DNA of 64,000 nt from UBA927 sp964361785 (GCA_964361785.1 CAYIBX010000001.1:49435-113434), one strand, 5' to 3'; shown: positions 1 through 10,036, numbered from the stretch's first letter. Numbers and translations are program-made. Notes: a model not told the origin generated them from the letters alone.

Positions 1-2
1 AT

Positions 3-1706
3 TTATTACCCGAAGCAAAAAGCCTGTTAACACAGGGAAGTTATACAAATGTTCGATTCTTTGACCGGCAGACCATTGTTCAAGAAGGCGTTCAGTACTT
101 TATAGCAGTTCTTTCTCTTTCAAAGGCAAGCCTTAATTTTCTTTTCCCGTCGACAATCTCATTTTTTGCGCCTCTTGTGATTTTAGTCCCGCTTACAATG
201 ATTTTGGGGGTGTGCCTGAGAAAAACAAAGCATGCAGATTTACCTCTAGTGATGTCGTTTTTCGTTCTTACATTTTTTTTGGTTACGGCCAACATCACCC
301 ATATAGGCGTGGAGTTTTATAAACGACTATTCTATATTCCAGGCTTTTCCATGTTTAGAAACTTTATCGGACAATGGCAATTCGTATATAATTTTTTTGC
401 TGCACTTTTTCTAGGACTTGCCGCAGAACAACTCATGCTCCGTACGAAGAAATATTATGGGATGTATTTCATTTCAATTGTTCTCTTGGGCGTTATAGTT
501 AACGCCACGCCGTTTATTTCTGGAAATTTGGCTAATCCGGTTCGCTGGGGATCAAAGGGTGTTCGTACAGCCATCATTATGGACCCTGCGTATCTAAGAG
601 TATTAGATTACATACATGCACTACCGTCGGACGGAAAAATTCTCACGCTTCCATTTACGGACTGGGGAGCTCAAGTGGTTCACGGACTCAATAATGCAGC
701 CTATGTCGGTCCATCAACGATTTCTTATCTTGCAGGAAAACCGGATTTTTCAGGATACCAAATGATTGCACCGTTTCCGGAAATTTTCTTTAGACTCTCG
801 CGAGAGAAGAATTATGCAGCTCTTCGACGTTTATTTAGGCTTCTTAATATTCGATACATTTATCACAACAGCGCGCACAATATCTATGACGACATATTTC
901 CTCAGTTTCCTTATACCTATGCGCGACTTTCACTTCCGGACACCCAGGACGGCATGACGGAACTGGTACAGAAACTAGGCGCGAAGAAGATTTTTTCTCT
1001 GAAAAGCTATAACATATACGAGCTTTCTGATTTTCTTCCCATCGTATACGTTCCGACGTCCGTTGTGTTTTATCAGAATTCCATAAACGATTGGTACGGA
1101 CAGACGGCATCGTTTTTTATAAACGATACGTCGGTACAGCTGCGACAGGTATACGCTGATCAAAAAGATTGTGGTGTACTTGATCAACGTTTATGTGAGA
1201 CAAATATACATGTCTTGCAGAAAACAACCCCAAAACTTACGATTATCCGGATCAATCCAACGCGTTACAAAATTGGCGTTTCAGGTATCACGGGTCCGTT
1301 TTTGTTAGCGTTTCTTCAAGGGTACGATAAAGCATGGACGGCGTACATTTCAGATCAGACTCAGGACGGTAGCGGTCCGTATGACCAATCATATCTTGAA
1401 GGTGACGTGAAGGAAAAAAGTGCGTCTTATGCGACCGATACACTATTTGATACCCATTTTTTTTCGACACGTGGACTCAAAGCGGTCGCTTCATCTCGAC
1501 ATATTCTGGTGAATGGCTATGCGAATGGATGGTATATAACCAACCAGGACATAGATGGTCGCGACGCTGTTACTATCATATTGGAGATGCGGGATCAAAA
1601 ATATTTTGTCATAGGACTTACGGTTTCGTTTGCCTGTGCGCTATTTCTCACTGTCAGTATTCTGTTTAGTATAATAAGAAATCGGTTGTCGGGAAAAGAT
1701 ATATGA
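3..1706 (+). CDS. GT-C type membrane protein, YfhO/AftD-like, 5' end outside window
   Basis: The frame is open from the left edge to the TGA at 1704-1706, so this is the C-terminal 567 residues of a longer protein. It shows several hydrophobic segments in the first 150 visible residues, then a long extracytoplasmic part and a last membrane helix near the C-terminus. The motif PGFSMFRNF followed by a membrane segment resembles the conserved loop of AftD/YfhO-like GT-C proteins. It is clearly a paralogue of the protein at 2392-6000: both share the GGK/DGK-LTLP-TD block, the NIRY block, and the C-terminal NGYAN-WYIT block. The likely role is transfer of a sugar from a polyprenyl-phosphate donor at the outer face of the membrane. 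This is a family-level inference; substrate is unknown. It is coupled to the next gene by an ATGA overlap. Confidence 0.75.
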   Translation, partial: LLPEAKSLLTQGSYTNVRFFDRQTIVQEGVQYFIAVLSLSKASLNFLFPSTISFFAPLVILVPLTMILGVCLRKTKHADLPLVMSFFVLTFFLVTANITHIGVEFYKRLFYIPGFSMFRNFIGQWQFVYNFFAALFLGLAAEQLMLRTKKYYGMYFISIVLLGVIVNATPFISGNLANPVRWGSKGVRTAIIMDPAYLRVLDYIHALPSDGKILTLPFTDWGAQVVHGLNNAAYVGPSTISYLAGKPDFSGYQMIAPFPEIFFRLSREKNYAALRRLFRLLNIRYIYHNSAHNIYDDIFPQFPYTYARLSLPDTQDGMTELVQKLGAKKIFSLKSYNIYELSDFLPIVYVPTSVVFYQNSINDWYGQTASFFINDTSVQLRQVYADQKDCGVLDQRLCETNIHVLQKTTPKLTIIRINPTRYKIGVSGITGPFLLAFLQGYDKAWTAYISDQTQDGSGPYDQSYLEGDVKEKSASYATDTLFDTHFFSTRGLKAVASSRHILVNGYANGWYITNQDIDGRDAVTIILEMRDQKYFVIGLTVSFACALFLTVSILFSIIRNRLSGKDI

Positions 1707-2035
1707 TTATACAACGTTATGTGCTTCAAGCGCGAAAGTATTTACTAGCAAACAATAACGCCATCATGTCATTGTTGTCATCTATGGTATTGGTGGATAT
1801 ATTTATCATCCCTAGGATGTCAGATGTCCGGACGTATGGCATCCTATTTCTATATGCAATAGACACATGGGTCATTGGGAGAAAAAGTAAGACCACGTTT
1901 ATTGGTTGTCTTGCATTGCTTCTTCTTATGTATGTTCTATATCTTCTTACGGGAACTTCAGAACAAACTGAAAAGGTGGCAGTGTGGCTGTTTCTTTTGT
2001 TGTTGATCGGAGTTGTTCAGATTTGGAATGAGTAA
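1703..2035 (+). CDS. Small membrane protein, paralogue of the next gene
   Basis: A 110-residue protein with three or four hydrophobic segments and no recognised domain. The ATG overlaps the TGA of the preceding GT-C gene (ATGA), which indicates translational coupling. It is homologous to the 115-residue protein that follows: both have a DVR-(T/L)-(Y/F)-G-LFLY block near residue 50 and a TE(K/R)-AVW-L-G-Q-W block at the C-terminus. Pairing of a small membrane protein with a large GT-C protein, repeated twice in a row, suggests that it is a partner subunit or a small flippase-like helper. That role is inference only. Confidence 0.7.
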   Translation: MIIQRYVLQARKYLLANNNAIMSLLSSMVLVDIFIIPRMSDVRTYGILFLYAIDTWVIGRKSKTTFIGCLALLLLMYVLYLLTGTSEQTEKVAVWLFLLLLIGVVQIWNE

Positions 2036-2047
2036 TTTTAAAGTCAC

Positions 2048-2395
2048 ATGAAAAAAGATATTCAAAAAATGATGCATGACACGGCAAAATGGATTCATGG
2101 AAATCCACTGACTTTTTTGGCATTTGTCTCCATACTCGTTATAGCTGAAGTATTTGCTTTTCCGATTTCATTAGATGTGCGATTGTTTGGTGCACTATTT
2201 TTATATTGGTTTCTTGCTCGTATAGGAAAGCTTACGAGTGCGCGAGTGTTTCAATTGTGTATTATTTTGTTGACTGGAATGGTTTTAGGATATCTAATCA
2301 GCGGAGCAGCAGCGACTACTGAGCGTTTGGCCGTTTGGTTTGTATTATTTTTCGTTCTCGGAATATTTACGCAGTGGCGGGAGATAACCGCATGA
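2048..2395 (+). CDS. Small membrane protein, second copy
   Basis: A 115-residue protein with a short charged N-terminus followed by about four hydrophobic segments. It is a diverged duplicate of the 110-residue protein just upstream (shared blocks around residues 45-55 and 90-110). Its stop codon overlaps the ATG of the large GT-C gene downstream as ATGA, so the pair is translationally coupled. No known family was recognised. Function unknown; the conserved pairing with the GT-C gene is the main clue. Confidence 0.7.
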   Translation: MKKDIQKMMHDTAKWIHGNPLTFLAFVSILVIAEVFAFPISLDVRLFGALFLYWFLARIGKLTSARVFQLCIILLTGMVLGYLISGAAATTERLAVWFVLFFVLGIFTQWREITA

Positions 2396-5300
2396 AAGGA
2401 AAGTTGCTCCCTACGGTCATTACGTGTATTCTTTTCATCATTCCTTTTTTTTGGCTCAAACCCGGATTTATGGATTTAGGGGGGGATTCCAGCCGATTGT
2501 ACTTTTATGATCCTCTCCGATATCTTATTAATTACTCTTTGTTTGTTGTGTCTCCCTCTGGTGGAGGCAGTGAGAATATCGGTTTTATGACGATACCATT
2601 TGTGGCTCTTTTGGCAGTAGCAAAGCGAATACTTGTCTCATCGACAGTACTTATAAGCGCATTTCATGGTTTCAGTTTAGCCGCGAGTTTTTTGTTTGTA
2701 TATTTATCGGTTGTTCAACTGTTGCACACTTCCATGAAAGGCGAACGATTAAAAGAATTAGCAGCATTGGCAGGAGGGTTACTCTATGTTTTTTCACCCA
2801 TTTCAATATTTGGTTGGGATAAGGTGCTTATAACCCATAATTATGTATTCCTAAACCCTGTCATGTTTTATTTGATGTTGCGATACATGGTGACTGATCG
2901 GTTTTTTTATCTTTTTTGGGCGCTTCTGGTAACTTTTATATTTTCTGCGAATTTTAGTTTTGCAGCTGCACCGGTTTTCTTTGCATTTTATCCAATTTCT
3001 CTTGTGTTGTTACTGGTGTATAAACGACGGGTATTGGATCAAGCTGTTCATTGGAGACAGCTTGGTGTGGCGAGTATTGTATTTATACTTCTTCAGGCGT
3101 TTCATATAGTGCCGCAAATTGCCAGCATGGTAACTCCTGGGAGTGTTTTGTATTCTGCTGTGTTTTCTTCCCAGGGGAAGTTTGATCGCGGACTTGGATA
3201 CTTTTCCTCCATTGCGCCGAGTATAAAAACATCGATTAATGTGATGTTACTTCCGCAGATGACGGAAGTTTCTAAACTCCTTATATTCATGATAATGCTT
3301 CCATTGACGGTTATATTAGGGTTGTTGCGAAGCGGAAAAGAGGAACAACGATTTAAGAAAACGTTCCTGTTGATCGGGGCATTCTTTATTGTGATTTTCT
3401 TTTTTGCCACAGGGAATATCACTGATCTTGGTCTGTCGGTATATAAAAAATTATTTATACTTCCTGGATTTTCTATCTTTCGTAACTTTTATGGACAGTG
3501 GGCGGGTGCATACTTATTTTATTATGCGGTGATTTTTGGATTAGCGCTTCCTGTCGTATTAGAGGTGTATAAGAAAGCGAAGGTGTGGCTTTTAGTTTTT
3601 GTTTTTTTGCTTCTCGTTAACGCGTGGCAGTTTATCAACGGATCTTTAACAAATCCACTTTTATGGGATGCTGACAATATTCGGATAGCTATGAATATGG
3701 ATCCTAATTTTAAACTGGCTCTTGAGTATATTCGCAAATTGCCCACAGGCGGAAAAGTATTGACGCTCCCACTTACTGATTTTGGCTATCAGATTGTAGC
3801 AGGGAAAGATACTGGAGCATATCAAGGGCCGTCGATGATTTCATATTTGGGGGGAAAACAGGATTTTTCGGGGACTGGCGAATTTGGAAGATATCGTGAA
3901 CTTTTTCTTGAAAGCGTACGGGATGGAAACATAGATGAGGTGAAGCGTATATTGGGTATCTTAAATATCAGGTATGTGTTTTATACTAGTGACCCGAAGG
4001 TGTATGATGCTTTTCTTGAGTTTCCGTATAATGACGTCAGAAAATATTTTCCCAAACGTCAGAAAGAGTATGCACAGTTTGTCGATTCGCTTGCGCTACG
4101 ACTCGTAGCTTCTTTTGATAATCGATTTTATATTTATGAACTGCCCAGTGAGAATGTGACACCTCGCATTTATATCGCAAAAAATACGACAGCCATATCG
4201 CGAGTGGTTGTAGACGCTTCTGTACCGTTAGAATTGTTGTCTGATGATATTGGTGAGTCTGCGTTTTTTGATGGATCTCAGACGCCATCATCTGCATCGG
4301 CATTTTGGTATCCAGCGGAATCGCAAAGCTCTCTTCTTGCCATGGTAAAAAATCCAGATCCGTTCAGGATCATGCACCATGCGTTCGTGACTACGTCGCC
4401 TTCGTCATTTTATTATCCGTTGATAGTATTAAAGGAAACAGTAAAATTATGGAAATTTGGCAGAGCCAATTATTTTTCGCGTATCGACCAACAATCATTT
4501 TTATCCGCAAAGCGAATTCTTGAGTTGGAACGTTGGGGCGAGAGTATGTCGGTATTGGGAACGTTACACACACTTTCTGATTTTAACACTGCGCACAAAG
4601 AGCCCGGAGTGTCTCGTGATAGTCCTCGCCTTTGGGATGTTTCTGCATGGAAGCGTTTAAATAGTTGGGAAGCAACACTTGCGCGCTACTATAGATATTT
4701 TGACGATAATATAAAAACGATTGATGCCATAGATCAATCGCTACAATGGAAGATGGAACAAAAATTCCTACTGTCTGAATATTTGCGTCAGCACTACCGA
4801 CGACTAACGCTTCTGATACAGCAGCGTGATCCCATAAAAGCACACAGAGACTATCTTGAAGAGATTACGGATATGATATTTGGAAACCTTCTTGAGAGGA
4901 CCAATGCGGATCTCTCTGATTTGACTATACCGTATAGCGTGCAATTGCCGAAGGGTAACACTGAATCGTATGGTGTCTATCTTGATAAAAATACGTATGG
5001 TATAAATGAGCATTTTTCCATAACAGTTGGGGATGAGAAGCTAGATAGTTTGATAACTGAAGAAGGTCGCTGGAATAAATTAGGCACAGTAGTGCAAACA
5101 GAAAATGATTCCCTGAATCAAATGCGTCTGTCTTTGATTGAACCGAAAAATTTATTAACGGATAATTCAAGGATGATGCTAGAATCAGAACTTTCATCCA
5201 CAGATTCAGCGAGTTTTGCGATAGACGCGCGCTATATAAAGGGCGCAAAGGGATTGGTGTGGAAGATTGACGATTGGCAACCGCAAAGTTATTATCTTTT

Positions 5301-6000
5301 GACATTTGCCTATCGCACAAGCGGGGAGCCGTTTGTCGTTCGGACGCTAGAAAGTGAGATTCTTCGACCCGCTTCGCCCCAGAACGCTCAGCGAGGCGAG
5401 CAAGCTCAGGACGGAAAAGTTGATAGTACAAATACGATTGTTGAAGATATGTTGAAATCTCCTACATGGGCACAGTATCAAGCAGTGGTCAGGACCAATA
5501 AGTTCGTGAATACTGGATTTATACAGATATCTCCATCCACCGATCACTTATCCCTTTCGCGCATAGAGCTCAAGAATGTATCGCTTGTTCATATACCGCA
5601 TCCTCTCGTGATGCTTTTGAAAAACAACGAGAAGAAAATTGTGTCGCAACCGACCATATCATTCGTTCAAGTTAATCCAACGCTGTATAAAATTCATGTT
5701 TCTGGTGCAGATCAACCATATGTATTAGCATTGAGTGAAGCGTTTAATCGCAGGTGGCGCGTCTCTCTTGCTGGTTTTGATAAAGGTATCGCCAGCACGC
5801 GTCACTTTCAAGCCAATGGGTATGCGAATGCGTGGTATATAACGCCAGAAGATGTTGATAGGCAAAGTGAATATGATTTGGAATTGTATATGAGTATGCA
5901 ATCCTATTTTTATATTGGCGCGAGTATAAGTATCGTTGCATTAATCGGTTTACTATCGTATGGAATGTGGAGATATATAAAAAAATGGGGTCGCGTATGA
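2392..6000 (+). CDS. Large GT-C type membrane protein, YfhO/AftD-like
   Basis: A 1202-residue protein. I start it at the ATG of the ATGA overlap at 2392 rather than at the in-frame codon 19 residues upstream, which lies inside the previous gene. The first 420 residues hold about ten hydrophobic segments and the PGFSIFRNFYGQW loop typical of AftD/YfhO-like GT-C proteins. A long extracytoplasmic region follows, containing an insertion of roughly 400 residues (about 630-1030) that the upstream paralogue lacks, then a beta-rich C-terminal domain with an NGYANAWYIT block and a final membrane helix. It probably moves a sugar from a lipid-linked donor on the outside of the membrane. A GC-rich in-frame palindromic insert lies near residue 995. 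It is coupled to the next gene by ATGA. Confidence 0.75.
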   Translation: MKGKLLPTVITCILFIIPFFWLKPGFMDLGGDSSRLYFYDPLRYLINYSLFVVSPSGGGSENIGFMTIPFVALLAVAKRILVSSTVLISAFHGFSLAASFLFVYLSVVQLLHTSMKGERLKELAALAGGLLYVFSPISIFGWDKVLITHNYVFLNPVMFYLMLRYMVTDRFFYLFWALLVTFIFSANFSFAAAPVFFAFYPISLVLLLVYKRRVLDQAVHWRQLGVASIVFILLQAFHIVPQIASMVTPGSVLYSAVFSSQGKFDRGLGYFSSIAPSIKTSINVMLLPQMTEVSKLLIFMIMLPLTVILGLLRSGKEEQRFKKTFLLIGAFFIVIFFFATGNITDLGLSVYKKLFILPGFSIFRNFYGQWAGAYLFYYAVIFGLALPVVLEVYKKAKVWLLVFVFLLLVNAWQFINGSLTNPLLWDADNIRIAMNMDPNFKLALEYIRKLPTGGKVLTLPLTDFGYQIVAGKDTGAYQGPSMISYLGGKQDFSGTGEFGRYRELFLESVRDGNIDEVKRILGILNIRYVFYTSDPKVYDAFLEFPYNDVRKYFPKRQKEYAQFVDSLALRLVASFDNRFYIYELPSENVTPRIYIAKNTTAISRVVVDASVPLELLSDDIGESAFFDGSQTPSSASAFWYPAESQSSLLAMVKNPDPFRIMHHAFVTTSPSSFYYPLIVLKETVKLWKFGRANYFSRIDQQSFLSAKRILELERWGESMSVLGTLHTLSDFNTAHKEPGVSRDSPRLWDVSAWKRLNSWEATLARYYRYFDDNIKTIDAIDQSLQWKMEQKFLLSEYLRQHYRRLTLLIQQRDPIKAHRDYLEEITDMIFGNLLERTNADLSDLTIPYSVQLPKGNTESYGVYLDKNTYGINEHFSITVGDEKLDSLITEEGRWNKLGTVVQTENDSLNQMRLSLIEPKNLLTDNSRMMLESELSSTDSASFAIDARYIKGAKGLVWKIDDWQPQSYYLLTFAYRTSGEPFVVRTLESEILRPASPQNAQRGEQAQDGKVDSTNTIVEDMLKSPTWAQYQAVVRTNKFVNTGFIQISPSTDHLSLSRIELKNVSLVHIPHPLVMLLKNNEKKIVSQPTISFVQVNPTLYKIHVSGADQPYVLALSEAFNRRWRVSLAGFDKGIASTRHFQANGYANAWYITPEDVDRQSEYDLELYMSMQSYFYIGASISIVALIGLLSYGMWRYIKKWGRV
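5371..5401 (+). repeat. GC-rich imperfect palindrome inside the coding sequence
   Basis: The arms GCTTCGCC (5371-5378) and GGCGAGC (5395-5401) pair with one bulged base. The stretch is markedly GC-richer than the surrounding gene and is read in frame as a polar Pro/Ala/Gln-rich linker. Its position and composition resemble the in-frame palindromes at 13902-13940 and 22785-22800, but its arms differ, so membership of one family is uncertain. Confidence 0.4.
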
Positions 6001-7988
6001 ATAGAAAAGTTGTGCTTGTTGGATTCGCGGCTTTTATGATTGTCATTTTTATATATCGACCATGGTTTACGGGTAGTGAAATTATTGGTGGTGATTGGCC
6101 ATATCTATTTCCTGAAATGGTAAACACGATGTCGCGCGTGCCATCCTCATGGCAGGCTGGATACGGGGGAGGATTGGGAGGATTATCCCCAGCATATTTT
6201 TTGAGCACCTATAATTTCTTATTTGCACAGATTGCCATTTTTACCGGAACTTCTTGGATAGCGATATATAAACTGTTTTGGTTTTTGTGTCCCGTAGTAA
6301 TATTAGCAGTTGGTGGGTGGCGTTTGTTGGCAACGGTGTTGCCGAGTTCCTCTTTGTGGATGCGTGCGATGGCATCACTTATTTTGGCGACAAACACGTA
6401 TGTGCTTATGGTAACCGGTGGTGGGCAAATGGGAGTGTTTTATGCGGTATCGATTTTTCCATGGGTGCTTTTGTCTTTTTTTCGATTTCTTCGTGATACA
6501 AGAAATCCTTGGCCGACAACACTTATATTAGGGACAGTGTTTGGTGTTCAAGTGTCTTTAGATCCAAGAATAGCGTATTTATCCGCAATAAGCATGGTAG
6601 TGTTGTATTTTTTTGAAGGGGACGGATGGGTAAAGTTATGGAGAAGATTACGTTTTGGCGCTGTGGCAGGTATAATAGGGATTTTGTTAAATCTATATTG
6701 GGTATTGCCGTTACTCATGCTTAAAGAGAATACGTTAGACGCATTAGGAAGTGCCTATACGACGGTTTCAGCGCTTCGATTTTTTAGCTTTGCTGATTTT
6801 TCTCACGCTCTCTCATTGCTTCATCCTAATTGGCCGGAGAATTTGTTTGGGAAAACATATTTTTTACAACCGGAGTTTTTACTGCTTCCAATACTTGCAT
6901 TTTCAAGTTTACTTTTTGTAAAAAAGTTTAAAGAGAACACATTAGTTATTGGATTTGCGGCGTTAGGATTAGTCGGAGCCTTTCTATCGAAAGGAGCCAA
7001 CGAGCCGCTGGGTTTTGTGTATGTGTGGGTTTTTGAGCATGTTCCTGGATTTGTGATGTTTCGTGATCCGACGAAATTTTATGTATTGATCATGACGTCG
7101 TATGCGGTACTTATACCAATTGCGCTGTTTTCAATCACCCAAGTGATGAAAAAATATTTGATTAAATTTTTGTGGATTGTTCCAATTGTATTTATTTGTT
7201 ACTGGATTGTTTTAATTCGACCAGCAGTGAATGGGTCATTAGGCGGCACATTTACAAAACGAGAAGTGCCCACACAATATATTGCATTGAAAAAAGTGTT
7301 ACAAAATGAACAAGGATTTTTTCGTACACTGTGGGTTCCTCGACAAAGTAGATTCGCTTATTCATCATCCAATCAGTTGCCGATAGAAGCTCAACCTCTT
7401 TTAGGAGCCACTGATAGCGCATCGTTAGAACGTGCATTGCAAGCCCCGACTGTGGGAGGTCAATTAGATATGTTGAGCATCCGTTATATCATAGTTCCTT
7501 TTGATCCATATGGAGAAATATTTACTGATGACAGAAAATATAGTCAAACAAAAAGAGAAGATGTAGAGAAAGTCCTTGATACCGTGCCATGGCTTAGTAA
7601 AATTCAGTTGAATGACATCGCGATGTACAAAACACCTCAATCGAAAGATCATTTTTCGTTAGAGAACGGAACGATTATAGATTGGCGTAAAATATCTGAT
7701 GATTCGTATGAAGTTGATGTGCAGGTTTCACAAGCGACAAAGCTCATGGTTTCAGAGTCATATCATCACGGATGGCAAGCTAATATAAAGGGTGAGCTGG
7801 TAGAGGCTATCAAAGAACCATTTGGCACTATGTCGTTTGCATTACCCCAAGAAGGGTCATATACCGTTGTTATAGAGTTTGCTCCTCGTCGATGGTATTT
7901 GTTGGGAAGAATTTTATCGCTGGTCACTTTGGGTGCTATTGTTCTATGGTTATTTGTATTTCGTGTATATGCTCAAAAAAAACGCTAA
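5997..7988 (+). CDS. GT-C type membrane protein, YfhO-like
   Basis: A 663-residue protein started at the ATGA overlap at 5997. It has an N-terminal membrane helix, an early acidic pair after GSEIIGG (typical of the first outer loop of GT-C enzymes), about eleven further hydrophobic segments, the PGFVMFRDPTKF loop, and a C-terminal extracytoplasmic domain with an SESYHHGW block followed by a last helix. The SE-YHxGW motif and the terminal helix match YfhO-family proteins. It likely glycosylates a surface polymer or protein using a lipid-linked sugar. It is the third consecutive GT-C gene and is more distant from the first two than they are from each other. Its 3' end overlaps the next gene by 20 bases. 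Confidence 0.75.
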   Translation: MNRKVVLVGFAAFMIVIFIYRPWFTGSEIIGGDWPYLFPEMVNTMSRVPSSWQAGYGGGLGGLSPAYFLSTYNFLFAQIAIFTGTSWIAIYKLFWFLCPVVILAVGGWRLLATVLPSSSLWMRAMASLILATNTYVLMVTGGGQMGVFYAVSIFPWVLLSFFRFLRDTRNPWPTTLILGTVFGVQVSLDPRIAYLSAISMVVLYFFEGDGWVKLWRRLRFGAVAGIIGILLNLYWVLPLLMLKENTLDALGSAYTTVSALRFFSFADFSHALSLLHPNWPENLFGKTYFLQPEFLLLPILAFSSLLFVKKFKENTLVIGFAALGLVGAFLSKGANEPLGFVYVWVFEHVPGFVMFRDPTKFYVLIMTSYAVLIPIALFSITQVMKKYLIKFLWIVPIVFICYWIVLIRPAVNGSLGGTFTKREVPTQYIALKKVLQNEQGFFRTLWVPRQSRFAYSSSNQLPIEAQPLLGATDSASLERALQAPTVGGQLDMLSIRYIIVPFDPYGEIFTDDRKYSQTKREDVEKVLDTVPWLSKIQLNDIAMYKTPQSKDHFSLENGTIIDWRKISDDSYEVDVQVSQATKLMVSESYHHGWQANIKGELVEAIKEPFGTMSFALPQEGSYTVVIEFAPRRWYLLGRILSLVTLGAIVLWLFVFRVYAQKKR

Positions 7989-9204
7989 ATCTATCATCAA
8001 TAAACGTTCACATGTGTTGATTGCTACATTTTCACCATGGAAAAATGGTGTGCGTCTGCCTATTAACGGAAATTTGGAGCCGATGCGTGATTACTTTGTG
8101 CCGAGAGTGGAAAAGGTAGTGGTTATTGATCAAGTGTATCCTGGGAGTGATTTTGTATTGCCTAGAGTAGAAGTGTATAAATATGGAAAGTTTGTTTCAT
8201 TTCTGAAGTCGTCATTTATACTAACAATTCTTTCTCCTTTATTGTGGTTTTCAAATACGTCGGGAACTCACATCGTGTTTAAGATGAGAGATTATCTTTC
8301 CGTTATTGTTGAAGGATTGAGAACAAAGAAGCTGTTTGATCTTTTTATCGGGTTTGAAGCGATCAATGCGCTTGCAGGAGTGTTTCTACGACGTTTAGGA
8401 AGAGTGAAAAAAGTGGTGTATTATGTGTCGGATTATTCACCGAAGCGATATACATTCAATTGGTTTAATGCTCTTTATCTGTGGTTAGATAGGAAAGCAT
8501 GCATGCAATCTGATGTCATTTGGGATGTGTCTAAGGCCATGATGCCTGCACGTATACATGCAGGACTAGATTCCAAAAAAACAGCGCCAGTAATTCATGT
8601 ACCAAATGCATTGTATCCCGCTCAAATAGACGCGCTTCCGATTGGGAGTATTAAAAAAAATACTCTTGTTTTTTTGGGAACACTAGGATATGAAAATGGA
8701 CCAGATATTGCAGTGCAAGCGACCGCGATAGTTGCAAAAAAAATACCAGATATACAATTACATATTATCGGTGGGAACGAAGCGAATGAAGCGAAGCTTA
8801 AGGGTTTAGCAGGAGAGTTGCATATTAGAAAGAATGTCATATTTCATGGGTTTATCGCAAATAGAGAAAAAATTTCTAACATTGCTCGTACGTTTCAGGT
8901 AGCGCTTGCGCCTTACAAGGATATAGAAGGATCAGCAAGAAAGTATGGTGACGCGACTAAAATACGCGCTTACACCGCAGTGGGATTACCAGTAATTACA
9001 ACCAGCGTCCCACCCCTTGGCAAAGACATACAGAAAGCGGGTGCAGGATTGATTGTTAAAGACACGCCTGACGCGTTTGCACAAGCTATTATCAAGATAA
9101 TAACTACGCCAAAACTTTATCAATCTCTGCGTACGGGTTCTATTCATTTCGCGAAAGAAAATACGTGGGATAATGAGTACCAAAAGGCGATTGAGGCCTC
9201 ATAA
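7969..9204 (+). CDS. Glycosyltransferase, GT4 family
   Basis: A 411-residue GT-B fold protein. I use the ATG at 7969, because the residues just after it lead into the first beta strand (HVLIATFSPW) and the in-frame codon at 7879 lies deep inside the previous gene. The C-terminal Rossmann half carries NTLVFLGTLGYENGPD and a PYKDIEGSARKYG-KIRAYTAVGLPVI region, which is the nucleotide-sugar binding part of GT4 enzymes in a variant without the textbook EX7E motif. It acts in the cytoplasm, adding a sugar to a lipid-linked acceptor. It ends the plus-strand block and is convergent with the methyltransferase 11 bases away. Confidence 0.8.
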   Translation: MLKKNAKSIINKRSHVLIATFSPWKNGVRLPINGNLEPMRDYFVPRVEKVVVIDQVYPGSDFVLPRVEVYKYGKFVSFLKSSFILTILSPLLWFSNTSGTHIVFKMRDYLSVIVEGLRTKKLFDLFIGFEAINALAGVFLRRLGRVKKVVYYVSDYSPKRYTFNWFNALYLWLDRKACMQSDVIWDVSKAMMPARIHAGLDSKKTAPVIHVPNALYPAQIDALPIGSIKKNTLVFLGTLGYENGPDIAVQATAIVAKKIPDIQLHIIGGNEANEAKLKGLAGELHIRKNVIFHGFIANREKISNIARTFQVALAPYKDIEGSARKYGDATKIRAYTAVGLPVITTSVPPLGKDIQKAGAGLIVKDTPDAFAQAIIKIITTPKLYQSLRTGSIHFAKENTWDNEYQKAIEAS

Positions 9205-9215
9205 TTCGAGGGTAG

Positions 9216-9974
9216 CTATTTTCGTTCAAAAATTGCAACAATCATGTTGCCATAAGTAAACTCGTATGCAATTTCGATTTTGCAGAGAAATGTAGCTAAC
9301 CAAGAGAATGGAGCCGCAAAGGAGATTGTATTAAATGTACGAAAAGTAACGAGACGGAAACCACCTTCCCTAAACACCCTCGTTAAATTCTCTTTTGAGT
9401 ATTTTGCTAAGTGTTGGTGGCCCTGAAATTTGGGAACAAGGGTCGTTGTGTCAAGAAGTGCTTCCAGGAGCACCCAGGCACTTCGATAATTCGGAGTAAT
9501 AATACAAACCTTCCCGTTTTTACTGATGAGTGCACGAATATTTTTTGCAACTTTTAATGCATCTTTTTCCGGAATATGCTCGATAACATCTACAGCAACT
9601 ATAAAGTCAAATGGGGCATGACGTTTTACCTTTGTGAGATCGCGTATATCAGATTGAACGAGTACTACATTATTTTTTTTGCCGCGTTTGAGTTTATTCT
9701 TTAAAAATTTTAGTGGTTCATCATTGTAGTCAACGCCGACAATCTTTCTTACTTTTGCGGTGTACCGAAGTTCAAAATTTCCTGAACCCGTACCCAGATC
9801 TAGTACGGACGAATGTTTAGTAAACTTCAGAAGGGTATCTAACACCGTTAATTTATTTTTGTGCCAGTTAGCTTGAAGAAAGTTCTTACTTCGAATTGCC
9901 AGATATTGATAATCAGGCGGTATACCTAATTTTTTTTCTATAATTACGTGGTCATCGTGTGTATGGTTATGCAT
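9216..9974 (-). CDS. Class I SAM-dependent methyltransferase
   Basis: A 252-residue protein with the SAM-binding motif I VLDLGTGSGNFELRY near residue 55, an acidic residue at the end of strand 2 (GVDYND), and the FDFIVAVDVIEHIPE motif typical of Methyltransf_11/UbiG-like enzymes. The N-terminus is His-rich (HNHTHDDH). In this context it probably methylates a sugar or lipid head group of the surface glycan, but small-molecule targets cannot be excluded. It lies on the minus strand just downstream of the epimerase gene, with 62 bases between them. Confidence 0.8.
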   Translation of the reverse strand: MHNHTHDDHVIIEKKLGIPPDYQYLAIRSKNFLQANWHKNKLTVLDTLLKFTKHSSVLDLGTGSGNFELRYTAKVRKIVGVDYNDEPLKFLKNKLKRGKKNNVVLVQSDIRDLTKVKRHAPFDFIVAVDVIEHIPEKDALKVAKNIRALISKNGKVCIITPNYRSAWVLLEALLDTTTLVPKFQGHQHLAKYSKENLTRVFREGGFRLVTFRTFNTISFAAPFSWLATFLCKIEIAYEFTYGNMIVAIFERK

Positions 9975-10036
9975 ATATGAGTAGGATTACGCAAGTGTGT
10001 ATTCGGATTGAGATAGCAAAACTTTGTGTAGTTTTG

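Noticed and set aside
4925..5431. Long minus-strand open frame (168 codons) inside the large GT-C gene
   Set aside because: It lies wholly within a well-supported coding sequence, has no recognised domain and no promoter or Shine-Dalgarno, so it is a shadow frame.
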